Shown here: piece by piece, positions 1 to 7,244 of the stretch | Numbering within the stretch: position 1 is the stretch's first letter | How the letters are laid out: every line of letters starts with the position of its first letter | NCBI GenBank assembly: GCA_032388755.1 | Contig: CP135593.1 | Coordinates: 1,550,001 to 1,614,000 of the forward strand | Reading direction: 5' to 3' | Length of the DNA: 64,000 nucleotides | Origin: Neisseria sp. DTU_2020_1000833_1_SI_GRL_NUU_006 | GTDB lineage: Bacteria > Pseudomonadota > Gammaproteobacteria > Burkholderiales > Neisseriaceae | Program-made: the position numbers and the translations under genes | Notes under the pieces: model-generated | What the model was told of the DNA's origin: nothing | Databases searched by the model: none | What the model saw: the letters and a program-made list of their open reading frames with translations, nothing else

Positions 1-503
1 CCGCCGTTGGACAAACCGCTTGCGCCGCGCACGACGACAACTTGTTCGTACAATGCGCTGTCCAGATTGTTGGTGCCGCGGCGGATGGCTTTACTGTCGT
101 AAAGGAACTTGGGCGCGCCGTCCACAGAAATGCTGTCAATCGCCTGACTGCGCGAAATAAACTCGCTGTGGCCGGAGACGTTGTTGCCCATTTTGCTGTG
201 GAACACGCCCGGTGTTTGTTTCAATACGTCCTGCAAGGTATCCAAACCTTGGTCGTCCATTTGTTTTTCAGTGACGACAGACAAGGACTGCGGCGTTTCA
301 CGCTGGGTCAGGCGGATGCCTGTCGCGGCGGAGGAAGCGGGAATGGTGTAGTTGGAGGTTGTCTGTTTGCCGACGCCCCGTACTTGGACAGTAGGCAAAT
401 CAACCTGCTCAACCCCATCCCCAGCACCTAAGGAGTAAGCAGATAAAAGTGCCGCAGCAACAGCAACCGGCAAACGTGCCGGACGAAATTTAGATAATGG
501 CAT
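1..503 (-). CDS. TonB-dependent siderophore receptor, 5' part only
   Basis: The gene runs off the left edge, so only about 167 N-terminal residues are visible. The start is the ATG at 503. A basic, alanine-rich signal peptide is followed by a TonB-box-like LPTVQVRG around residue 39. A plug domain then begins with ETPQSLSVVTEKQM and continues through TLQDVLKQTPGV and VVRGASGLSNG. These are hallmarks of the FhuE/FpvA/FoxA class of outer-membrane ferric-siderophore receptors. The role would be energy-dependent uptake of a xenosiderophore across the outer membrane. The substrate cannot be read from the plug alone. The family is sure; the member is not. Confidence 0.9.
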   Translation of the reverse strand, partial: MPLSKFRPARLPVAVAAALLSAYSLGAGDGVEQVDLPTVQVRGVGKQTTSNYTIPASSAATGIRLTQRETPQSLSVVTEKQMDDQGLDTLQDVLKQTPGVFHSKMGNNVSGHSEFISRSQAIDSISVDGAPKFLYDSKAIRRGTNNLDSALYEQVVVVRGASGLSNG

Positions 504-591
504 GGTGTCTCCTAATTATTTAGCCGTCCGAACGGCAGCGGAGTTCCAAACCTCCTTGCACCATTCGGCAGCAAACGGCTTTTTATGCATT

Positions 592-608
592 AAATAAGAA
601 TTTTTATC
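592..608. promoter_or_regulatory. Possible Fur box upstream of the TonB receptor
   Basis: An AT-rich stretch, AAATAAGAATTTTTATC, agrees with about 12 of 17 positions of the Fur consensus and lies about 90 bases upstream of the receptor start. Iron-repressed control is usual for such receptors. The match is only moderate. Apart from this and the terminator at 753-786, the 351-base gap 504-854 shows no gene; a 66-codon frame in it has no recognisable content. Confidence 0.3.
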
Positions 609-752
609 AAATTTCTGTAATAGGATGAAATAAACGGTCGGAGTATAGGTAACTGACGGGCATGAATCAAATAATTTACACAGTCCCCGATACATCATTT
701 TCATCTGCATGACCATCTTTCATTCTCAATCAAACAAATCCAAAAGTTGTAA

Positions 753-786
753 AAAAGGTCGTCTGAAAATTTTCAGACGACCTTTT
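753..786 (-). terminator. DUS-pair terminator after queE
   Basis: Two uptake sequences meet head to head (AAAAGGTCGTCTGAAAA and its complement with no spacer), forming a hairpin with a T-run. It lies just past the queE stop codon. Confidence 0.75.
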
Positions 787-854
787 CAATAATATAAGGA
801 TTTAGAAGAATGATATTTGCGTATTAGGTTGGCATTTGATTCTTCACCATTCCC

Positions 855-1493
855 CTACTCTATCCCCGCCCATTTGTGTGTCTGCACGCTCAACTGCCAA
901 TGCACGGGCGCGTCGGGGCGGCTGTTTAAGATACCGATTTGGCGGATGGTGTCGTAGATGTTCATCACACCGTTTTGTTCGCAGGGCGAAAGGTAGTAAT
1001 GGCGCGCGCGGATTTTGCGTTCCATGTTTTCGCAGAACGCAACGACATCGCCGTCCGCCACGATGCGTACTTCGTTGGCCTCGGCGATGCAGTTGGTTTC
1101 ATATTTGGCGGCGTAGCAGGCTTTGGGGCTGGTGGCGACGTAGTTGATTTGCGGCGGCGCGGGCTTGAGTCCGTTGGTTTCGATGCAGAGGAAATAACCT
1201 TCTGCCTTGAGCGCGTCCAGCAGCGTATCGAGATGCGGCTGGATGGTCGGCTCGCCGCCGGTGATGATGATATTGCGCGCAGTGTAGGTTTTCAGACGAC
1301 CTAAGATGTCGGACAGGCTCATCATGCCGAATTTCAAATAATCGGTATCACACCAGCCGCACGCCAGATTGCATTTGCCCAAGCGGACGAAAACGGCAGG
1401 CATACCAGTGTTCCAACCCTCGCCTTGCAGGCTCTCGAAAATTTCAACGATGCGGTATTGCGGATTTTCGGGGGCGACGCTGATTTTTTTCAT
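855..1493 (-). CDS. queE: 7-carboxy-7-deazaguanine synthase QueE
   Basis: A 212-residue radical-SAM enzyme that converts 6-carboxytetrahydropterin to 7-carboxy-7-deazaguanine in preQ0/queuosine synthesis. The cluster motif is CNLACGWC (C-x3-C-x2-C), with the preceding ESLQGEG and a later TGGEPT typical of QueE. The frame stays open upstream through the DUF1304 gene, but the start chosen is the ATG at 1493. It begins MKKISVAPENPQY and overlaps the DUF1304 stop by four bases (ATGA), so the two are probably translationally coupled. A DUS lies inside the gene near 1293 and is translated as GRLKT. queD and queC are close by on the same strand. Confidence 0.95.
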   Translation of the reverse strand: MKKISVAPENPQYRIVEIFESLQGEGWNTGMPAVFVRLGKCNLACGWCDTDYLKFGMMSLSDILGRLKTYTARNIIITGGEPTIQPHLDTLLDALKAEGYFLCIETNGLKPAPPQINYVATSPKACYAAKYETNCIAEANEVRIVADGDVVAFCENMERKIRARHYYLSPCEQNGVMNIYDTIRQIGILNSRPDAPVHWQLSVQTHKWAGIE

Positions 1494-1861
1494 ACCGCCA
1501 ACACCGCTGCCGCCGCCAGCATCGCGGGCAGGCCTTGCTTGACGAGTATGCCTTTGTTGCCGGAAGAGAACGCACCCCATGCGGCGGCAATCAACACGAA
1601 GCCGAGAAACAGAATCGTCGCGCCGTAAACGGCGTTGTCCGGCGCGGCAAACCGCGACCACACCAGCCCGATGCCGAGAAAGCCGTTATACAGCCCTTGG
1701 TTGCTGAACAGGGTCTGCACGCGCTTTTGTTCCATAAATTCATAAGGCAGCTTGAACATTTCCGCCGCCTTTTCGCTGGGAATCTGCGTCATTTCAAGCC
1801 AGGCGATGTAGAAATGTTCGGCGGCGACGAGGAGGACTAAGAGGGTGGAAAGGAGTTTCAT
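1490..1861 (-). CDS. DUF1304 family small membrane protein
   Basis: A 123-residue hydrophobic protein with about four predicted membrane segments. The N-terminal MKLLSTLLVLLVAAEHFYIAWLEM and the FSNQGLYNGFLG stretch are characteristic of DUF1304 (YqjF-like) proteins. No biochemical function is established for the family. It is the upstream partner of queE in a four-base ATGA overlap, which suggests co-translation. A role linked to deazapurine metabolism or transport is only a guess from position. Confidence 0.85.
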   Translation of the reverse strand: MKLLSTLLVLLVAAEHFYIAWLEMTQIPSEKAAEMFKLPYEFMEQKRVQTLFSNQGLYNGFLGIGLVWSRFAAPDNAVYGATILFLGFVLIAAAWGAFSSGNKGILVKQGLPAMLAAAAVLAV

Positions 1862-1894
1862 GGGTGTTCCTTTTAATGGGTGTATTTGATATGG

Positions 1895-1939
1895 AAGGTC
1901 GTCTGAAACATGGGCAATCGGATTTTCAGACGAGCTTTT
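1895..1939 (-). terminator. DUS-pair terminator after queD
   Basis: Inverted pair with one intact DUS (AAGGTCGTCTGAAA) and one variant arm (TTTTCAGACGAGCTTTT), between the queD stop and the DUF1304 start. Confidence 0.6.
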
Positions 1940-1982
1940 TGCTTTTTAACGGATGATTTTGGTTCGCTGGCAAAACCGCGCC

Positions 1983-2405
1983 CTACTCCCCTTCATACTC
2001 CGCACACGATGTCGGCGTTTCCCACAATTTCACGCTGCACACTTTCAGCCCCGCGTTTTGCAAACGGTCATACATTTCGACCGCCATATTTTCGGCGGTG
2101 GTGCGGCAGGGCAGGCACAGGGTTTTCATGTTCCAGCCCTCCAAGAGCGCGGCGATTTGGCATTCGCGACCGTTGCCGCCATTGTAGATAAACGCATGAT
2201 CGAAAGGGTCGGTAATGTGTTTTTTCACAATGGCTTTGAGGTCGGTGAAATCCATCACCATGCCGTCTTTCGCGCCACCCCGTATGGGTTCGTCTGAAAC
2301 GGTGATTTCGAGTTTGTAGGTATGCCCGTGCAGGTTTTGGCATTTGCCGTCATGCCCGTCGAGCATGTGTGAAGAGTCGAAGGTAAATATCTTGGTAATT
2401 TTCAT
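1983..2405 (-). CDS. queD: 6-carboxy-5,6,7,8-tetrahydropterin synthase QueD
   Basis: A 140-residue member of the QueD/PTPS family, which makes 6-carboxytetrahydropterin from dihydroneopterin triphosphate, the step before QueE. Zinc-binding histidines appear in FDSSHML and in NLHGHTY. DHAFIYN and the C-terminal WETPTSCAEYEG are also conserved; this C-terminal glutamate region binds the pterin. The length is normal, somewhat longer than E. coli QueD. The start at 2405 lies ten bases after the DUF1543 stop, so the two probably share a transcript. Confidence 0.94.
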   Translation of the reverse strand: MKITKIFTFDSSHMLDGHDGKCQNLHGHTYKLEITVSDEPIRGGAKDGMVMDFTDLKAIVKKHITDPFDHAFIYNGGNGRECQIAALLEGWNMKTLCLPCRTTAENMAVEMYDRLQNAGLKVCSVKLWETPTSCAEYEGE

Positions 2406-2415
2406 GGTCGGTACT

Positions 2416-2931
2416 TTAAATCGGTAAATAGCCCTGAAAGCCGATTTCGGCAGGCTTGCCGTGCGGATTCGGGGTCAGGCGGATGGTGTGATTGCCGATG
2501 CGGTCGAGCCGGAGCAGGTTGTCCACGTCTTTTAAGTTGTCTTTATGCTGCTGAACATGGTCGGTCAACAGGGTTTGCAGGGCTTTTTGTTTGGCTTCGG
2601 CAGGCGTGGCGGCGGCGAACAGTCCGAAAGCGTGCGCCTCGGCAAGCTGCCCCGCGCGATAGCCGCCGACATTGACGAAATACAGGTGCGGGGCGTTTTC
2701 AGACGACCCCTTTGGCTCGGCGTGGTCGGATACATCGACATCGTAACCGTCCACCCATTCGACAACCTGCCAGCCGTCAATGTGGATTTTGTCCGCATCG
2801 CCGAACCATGCGGCTTTGAGCGCAGGGATGGCTTCACGGTAATCGTCGCACACGGCAAATTGGATGTCGTGCACTTCGATATTGGAGCGGCCTGCGTTAC
2901 CGCCGAGATAGAACATATAAAGTTTGGTCAT
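2416..2931 (-). CDS. DUF1543 family protein
   Basis: A 171-residue soluble protein starting MTKLYMFYLGGNAGRSNIEVHD, the signature of DUF1543. The family is known mostly from Neisseria and other proteobacteria and has no assigned function. No signal peptide or membrane segment is visible. A DUS around 2698-2709 is read through as sense codons, encoding a GSSEN-type stretch in the middle of the protein. The gene ends ten bases before queD and sits among three queuosine-precursor genes, the only functional hint. Confidence 0.85.
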   Translation of the reverse strand: MTKLYMFYLGGNAGRSNIEVHDIQFAVCDDYREAIPALKAAWFGDADKIHIDGWQVVEWVDGYDVDVSDHAEPKGSSENAPHLYFVNVGGYRAGQLAEAHAFGLFAAATPAEAKQKALQTLLTDHVQQHKDNLKDVDNLLRLDRIGNHTIRLTPNPHGKPAEIGFQGYLPI

Positions 2932-2958
2932 GATAAGGCTTGTATCGGATGATGGTTG

Positions 2959-3065
2959 TATAGTGGATTAAATTTAAATCAGGACAAGGCGACGAAGCCG
3001 CAGACAGTACAGATAGTACGGCAAGGCGAGGCAACGCCGTACTGGTTTAAAGTTAATCCACTATA
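2959..3065. repeat. Correia element (CREE/NEMIS), short form
   Basis: A 107-base element bounded by inverted TATAGTGGATTAA-type ends, with the typical interior (AGGACAAGGCGACGAAGCC, GGCAACGCCGTAC). It is the short class that lacks the central segment of about 50 bases. It lies between the DUF1543 start and the queC stop. Correia ends are known to carry or create promoters and RNase III sites in Neisseria. Confidence 0.93.
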
Positions 3066-3068
3066 TTT

Positions 3069-3728
3069 TCAGACGACCCTTTTACTTTCCAAATATTCCG
3101 CCAACCCGCGCTCGCGCAACACGCAGCTCGGGCATTCGTGGCAGCCGCCGACGATGCCGTTGTAGCAGGTGTGTGTCTCTTCGCGGATGTAGTCCAGCGC
3201 GCCCATTTCGTCCGCCAGCGCCCAAGTTTGCGCTTTGGTCAGGTACATCAGCGGGGTGTGGATTTGGAAGGCGTAGTCCATCGCCAGATTGAGGGTGACG
3301 TTCATGGATTTGACGAACACGTCGCGGCAGTCGGGATAGCCAGAGAAGTCGGTTTCGCACACGCCCGCGATGATGTGCCTGATGCCTTGTCCTTTGGCGT
3401 AGATGGCGGCGTATAGCAGAAAAAGGGCGTTGCGTCCGTCCACGAAGGTATTGGGCAGTCCGTCTGAAGCGGTTTCGATGGCGGCGGTGTCGTCCATCAG
3501 GGCGTTGTGTGTAATTTGCTGCATCAGGCTCAAGTCGAGTACGGTTTGTTTGACGCCCAAATCCTGAGCGATCCAGCGGGCGCGTTCCAGCTCGACGGCG
3601 TGGCGTTGTCCGTATTGGAAGGTGATGGCTTGGACGTTTTCGCGCCCGTAGGTTTGAATCGCCTGAATCAGGCAGGTGGTGGAATCCTGGCCGCCGGAGA
3701 AGATGACCAAGGCTTGTGGGTGTTGCAT
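3069..3728 (-). CDS. queC: 7-cyano-7-deazaguanine synthase QueC
   Basis: A 219-residue ATP-dependent ligase that turns 7-carboxy-7-deazaguanine into preQ0. The PP-loop motif SGGQDSTT lies near the N-terminus and the zinc site [13 protein letters not shown] near the C-terminus. The ATG at 3728 ([16 protein letters not shown]) is preferred to an in-frame ATG 36 codons upstream because family members begin just before the PP-loop. The TGA stop and the final Arg-Val-Val codons are supplied by a DUS that directly abuts the Correia element. With queE and queD it forms the preQ0 route. Confidence 0.95.
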
Positions 3729-3834
3729 GGTGAATCCTAGTTTTGGTAACGCGGGAGGTTTGCGAACCGCGAAAATGGAAAAAATTGTACGGATTATAGC
3801 GGATTTCGTCCGAATATACGCCGCCTGAAAGAAC

Positions 3835-3876
3835 AAGGTCGTCTGAAACCCTGGAAAACGGTTTAAGACGACCTTT
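3835..3876 (-). terminator. DUS-pair terminator after eda
   Basis: One intact DUS and one decayed arm (GGTTTAAGACGACCTT) form an imperfect hairpin 15 bases past the eda stop. Confidence 0.6.
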
Positions 3877-3890
3877 GGGATGTGGGAGCA

Positions 3891-4529
3891 TCAGGCTTTA
3901 GGTTTCAACGCCGCCGCTTCTTTGGCGAGGCGTGTAATGGTGTCCCAGTCTTTGTTTTTCACGGCTTCTTTCGGTGTCAGCCATGAACCACCGACGCACA
4001 AGACGTTGGGCAGTGCCAAGTAATCGGGGGCGGTGGCGAGGCTGATGCCGCCGGTCGGGCAGAAGCGCACCTCGGCATAAGGGCCGTAGAGGGCTTTGAG
4101 CATGGCTTTGCCGCCGACGACTTCGGCGGGGAAGAGTTTGAGGGTATCGATGCCGTGTTCCAAAGCCAGTTGGACTTCGCCCGGAGTGGCAACGCCGGGA
4201 ATCAGGGGGATGCCGCTGTTGTGGCTGGCTTTGGCGAGGGATTCGTGCAAACCCGGGCTGATGGCGAAAACCGCGCCTGCGTCTTCGACGGCTTTGAGCT
4301 GTTCGGGGTTGGTAACCGTACCCGCGCCGACGATGGCGTTGGGCACTTCTTTCGCAATCAGGCGGATGGCGTCGAGGCCGACGGGAGTGCGCAGGGTGAT
4401 TTCGAGGGTGGGGATGCCGCCTTCGACAAGGGCATGGGACAAATCGACGGCGGTACTCAAGTCGTCAATCGCCATCACAGGCACAACTGCGCCGGCAGTC
4501 AGGATTTCGCGTGGGGTCAGTTTGGACAT
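3891..4529 (-). CDS. eda: KDPG aldolase (2-dehydro-3-deoxyphosphogluconate aldolase)
   Basis: A 212-residue class I aldolase that cleaves KDPG to pyruvate and glyceraldehyde 3-phosphate, the last step of the Entner-Doudoroff pathway. LEITLRTP carries the catalytic glutamate, and TLKLFPAEVVGG carries the Schiff-base lysine. VRFCPTGGIS binds phosphate. It follows edd on the same strand after about 415 bases that hold a second, truncated copy of its own 5' end (4682-4810). Transcription probably comes from the edd promoter, possibly with a second start in the duplicated leader. Confidence 0.96.
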   Translation of the reverse strand: MSKLTPREILTAGAVVPVMAIDDLSTAVDLSHALVEGGIPTLEITLRTPVGLDAIRLIAKEVPNAIVGAGTVTNPEQLKAVEDAGAVFAISPGLHESLAKASHNSGIPLIPGVATPGEVQLALEHGIDTLKLFPAEVVGGKAMLKALYGPYAEVRFCPTGGISLATAPDYLALPNVLCVGGSWLTPKEAVKNKDWDTITRLAKEAAALKPKA

Positions 4530-4613
4530 TTCGATTCTCCAGGTGGGATGGGGTTGTCGTTTTTGTTGAGGTCAAACGGGATGGGGTTTTAAGTTTTCAG
4601 ACGACCTTTGGGG
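4485..4613. repeat. Direct repeat copy A covering the eda 5' end
   Basis: This stretch holds the first 15 or so codons of eda, its ribosome-binding region and a downstream-facing DUS. It is repeated almost exactly 197 bases further on (4682-4810), with only a few substitutions (for example at 4490 and 4577). Confidence 0.9.
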
Positions 4614-4726
4614 GCTATATTCGGATACCCGTATCCGACAAATGCCACAATAACGTCGGATTCGAGAATCCGACCTACGTCTACTGTGCCGGCAGTCAGG
4701 ATTTCGCGTGGGGTCAGTTTGGACAT
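4589..4726 (-). pseudogene. Truncated duplicate of the eda start
   Basis: An ATG at 4726 with the same ribosome-binding context as eda begins MSKLTPREILTAGTV, identical to eda for 13 residues. It then leaves homology into repeat sequence and stops at 4589, giving a 45-codon frame. It is a remnant of a local duplication, not a functional aldolase. Its translation would end about 60 bases before the real eda start, so it could act as a leader frame. Confidence 0.8.
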
Positions 4727-4872
4727 TTCGATTCTCCAGGTGGGATGGGGTTGTCGTTTTTGTTGAGGTCAAATGGGATGGGGTTTTAAGTTTTCAGACG
4801 ACCTTTGGGGCTGTAGGTCGGATTCTTGAATCCGACATCTTGGGCGGCTGTGTCGGATTTCGAGTATCCGAC
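4655..4872. repeat. Cluster of GTCGGATTC-type small palindromes
   Basis: Near-perfect palindromes of the form GTCGGATTC-NN-GAATCCGAC occur at 4655-4674, 4817-4836 and 4852-4872, with a shorter relative at 4621-4638. The same family recurs at 21862, 24990, 25060, 48388 and 48457. They lie only between genes. Confidence 0.8.
4682..4810. repeat. Direct repeat copy B of the eda 5' end
   Basis: Partner of 4485-4613 at an offset of 197 bases. Both copies end at the same point inside a DUS-associated GGGG run, and copy B carries the truncated eda start. Confidence 0.9.
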
Positions 4873-4901
4873 TTACGTCTGTTTTAAACGGCTTGAATAA
4901 T

Positions 4902-4939
4902 TTTTCAGACGACCTTTCGTTCACAAAGGTCGTCTGAAA
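4902..4939 (-). terminator. DUS-pair terminator after edd
   Basis: Inverted DUS arms (TTTTCAGACGACCTTT and AAAGGTCGTCTGAAA) with an 8-base loop, seven bases past the edd stop. If efficient it would separate edd from eda. Confidence 0.65.
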
Positions 4940-4945
4940 CGTACA

Positions 4946-6781
4946 TCAGGCAAATTCGCCGCCGAAGCTCATGGCGCCGGTTTCTGCGCTGCTGGTCATG
5001 CTGCGGAAGTTGGCGAAGAGTTCGCGGCCACAGCCTTGTTGGTTGGCGCTCAAGTCGATGTGTTCGACTTCGCGGGCGTTCCATTCGGCTTCGTTAATCA
5101 GGACGTTGAGTTCGCCGGTAACGGAGTCGAAGCGGATCAGGTCGCCGGTACGGATTTTGGCGATGTTGCCGCCCATCAGGGCTTCGGGCGTCATGTGGAT
5201 GGATGCGGGTACTTTGCCGGATGCGCCGGACATACGGCCGTCGGTCAGCAGCGCCACTTTGAAGCCGCGGTCTTGCAGGATGCCCAAAGGCGGGGTCAGT
5301 TTGTGCAACTCAGGCATACCGTTGGCGCGCGGGCCTTGGTAGCGGACGACGCACACAAAATCGCGTTCCAACTCGCCGCGTTCAAATGCGGCCAACACTT
5401 CGCGTTGGTCATTGAACACGATGGCGGGCGCTTCGATGATGCGGCAGCCTTCGCGCACGGCGGACACTTTAATCACGCCGCGTCCGATATTGCCTTTCAT
5501 CAGGCGCAGGCCGCCGTCTGGGGAGAAAGGGTTGTCGGCTTTGCGCAGGATGTCGTCGTTGCCGCTGGTTTCGGGGGCTTCGCGCCATTCGAGTTTGCCG
5601 TCGATGAGGAAAGGCTCTTTGGTGTAGTGGCGCATACCGTGTCCGACGACGGTATCGACATCGTCGTGCAACAAGCCTGCGTCCAGCAATTCGCGGATGA
5701 CGAAAGGCAGGCCGCCTGCCGCGGTAAAGTGGTTCACGTCGGCTTTGCCGTTGGGGTACACGCGGATAAGCAGCGGGATGATAGAAGAAATTTCGTCAAA
5801 GTCGTCCCAATTCAAAATTACGCCGGCGGCGCGCGCCATGGCAACGAGGTGCATGGTGTGGTTGGTCGAACCGCCGGTCGCCATCAGACCAATCAGGGCG
5901 TTGATGAAGGATTTTTCGGTCAACATTTCGCCCAAAGGTTTGATGGTGCCGTTTTTGATACCGCGAGCGAGGTGTCCGGCGGCGTAGCGGGTCAGGGCTT
6001 CACGCAAATCGGTATAAGGATGGACGAAGGCGGCGGCGGGCAGGTGTACGCCCATCATTTCCATCATCATTTGGTTGGAGTTTGCCGTGCCGTAGAAAGT
6101 GCAGGTGCCGGGGCTGTGATAAGAACCCATTTCGCTTTCAAGTAAGGCGTCGCGGCCGACTTTGCCTTCGGCGAAAAGCTGGCGAGTACGGGCTTTTTCT
6201 TTATTGCCGATACCGCTGGACATAGGGCCTGCGGGGACGAAGATGCCGGGAATATGACCGAACGAAAGCGCGCCAATCATCAAACCCGGTACGATTTTGT
6301 CGCACACGCCCATAAACAGGCTGCCGTCAAACATTTGGTGCGACAGACCCACGGCGGTACTCATGGCAATCACGTCGCGGGAGAATAGCGACAATTCCAT
6401 ACCGGCATAGCCTTGCGTGATGCCGTCGCACATGGCAGGCGTGCCGCCAGCGACTTGCGCGGTCGCGCCGTTTTTCTGCGCTTCGTCTTTAATTTGATCG
6501 GGGAAGTCTTTAAACGGCTGGTGTGCGGAAACCATGTCGTTGTAGGCGGTGATGATGCCTAAGTTGGGAACGGTATCCTGAAGCATTTCGATTTTGATGC
6601 TTTTGGGCATGGCGGCGTAACCGTGCGCCAAGTTGCTGCAACCGAGTTGGTTGCGCTCCAGCCGTCCCATTTGTTTGGCGCTGCGGATTTTCGCCAGATA
6701 TTTTTCGCGGGTCGGACGGCTGCGCTCGATGATGCGCTCGGTGATTTCGGCGAGCTTGGGGTGGATAGGAGTGGGGGTCAT
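4946..6781 (-). CDS. edd: Phosphogluconate dehydratase
   Basis: A 611-residue iron-sulfur dehydratase that converts 6-phosphogluconate to KDPG, the first committed step of the Entner-Doudoroff pathway. Its length is usual for Edd. The conserved family regions AYNDMVSAHQP, GTPAMCDGITQG, ATGGSTNHTMHL and TDGRMSGASGKVP are all present, including cysteines expected for the [4Fe-4S] site. It is divergent from zwf across a control region containing a HexR-type palindrome at 6945-6961. eda lies downstream. Confidence 0.97.
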   Translation of the reverse strand: MTPTPIHPKLAEITERIIERSRPTREKYLAKIRSAKQMGRLERNQLGCSNLAHGYAAMPKSIKIEMLQDTVPNLGIITAYNDMVSAHQPFKDFPDQIKDEAQKNGATAQVAGGTPAMCDGITQGYAGMELSLFSRDVIAMSTAVGLSHQMFDGSLFMGVCDKIVPGLMIGALSFGHIPGIFVPAGPMSSGIGNKEKARTRQLFAEGKVGRDALLESEMGSYHSPGTCTFYGTANSNQMMMEMMGVHLPAAAFVHPYTDLREALTRYAAGHLARGIKNGTIKPLGEMLTEKSFINALIGLMATGGSTNHTMHLVAMARAAGVILNWDDFDEISSIIPLLIRVYPNGKADVNHFTAAGGLPFVIRELLDAGLLHDDVDTVVGHGMRHYTKEPFLIDGKLEWREAPETSGNDDILRKADNPFSPDGGLRLMKGNIGRGVIKVSAVREGCRIIEAPAIVFNDQREVLAAFERGELERDFVCVVRYQGPRANGMPELHKLTPPLGILQDRGFKVALLTDGRMSGASGKVPASIHMTPEALMGGNIAKIRTGDLIRFDSVTGELNVLINEAEWNAREVEHIDLSANQQGCGRELFANFRSMTSSAETGAMSFGGEFA

Positions 6782-6865
6782 GTTCGGTCTCCTGTCGGAA
6801 GGGGTGGTATGGGATTTTTGTTTGCGCGTTTCTGATTTTTTGTATTGGGTGTGGGGCGTTCAGCA

Positions 6866-6908
6866 TTTCAGACGACCTTTCAAACCGTACAAGGGGTCGT
6901 CTGAAAAC
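6866..6908. repeat. Inverted DUS pair in the edd leader
   Basis: Two DUS face each other upstream of edd (TTTCAGACGACC and GGTCGTCTGAAA). The position is 5' to edd, so it is an uptake signal and possibly a leader hairpin, not a gene-end terminator. Confidence 0.6.
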
Positions 6909-6944
6909 CTCACTCTATATATGTAGGCTATTATAATATAAAAC

Positions 6945-6961
6945 TTGTAATTTAGTTACAA
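6945..6961. promoter_or_regulatory. HexR-type operator between edd and zwf
   Basis: TTGTAATTTAGTTACAA is a 17-base palindrome with arms TTGTAA and TTACAA. It matches the operator form known for HexR of proteobacteria (TGTAAT-n-ATTACA). It sits in the 463-base edd-zwf divergent region, and a hexR gene lies at 10633-11481. KDPG-responsive repression of both arms is the expected behaviour. A second short palindrome (GTAGTA-T-TACTAC) is at 7103-7115. The rest of the gap is AT-rich promoter-like sequence without a gene. Confidence 0.7.
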
Positions 6962-7244
6962 AATAATCCGCTAAATGTAAGAAATTTGATTTAAATCGTG
7001 ATATGCGTCATTTGTGAAAATCTACCAGACCAAACTCATCAAACTTTTAAACTAAGTCAAATAATTTGTAAAAATGAGAATAGACAAAATGTGTAGCCAT
7101 GTGTAGTATTACTACTCATTAGCCCGCCTGTTTTGAAATTTTGATGCAGGCGATTGGTTTCCATTGCTTTTCTGCCGAAACCGCCCGTCTTTCACGGCAT
7201 CCGGCGACACCGGCACAAGGCCTTCCTCAACGAGAGATAAAACG

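Noticed and set aside
516..716. 66-codon frame upstream of the TonB receptor
   Set aside because: No recognisable content and it lies in the promoter region.
4511..4789. 92-codon frame with an internal repeat of about 30 residues
   Set aside because: The repeat arises from the duplicated eda leader read on the wrong strand; not a protein.
5036..6145. 369-codon open frame opposite edd
   Set aside because: Lies wholly inside edd on the other strand; no motifs or ribosome site.
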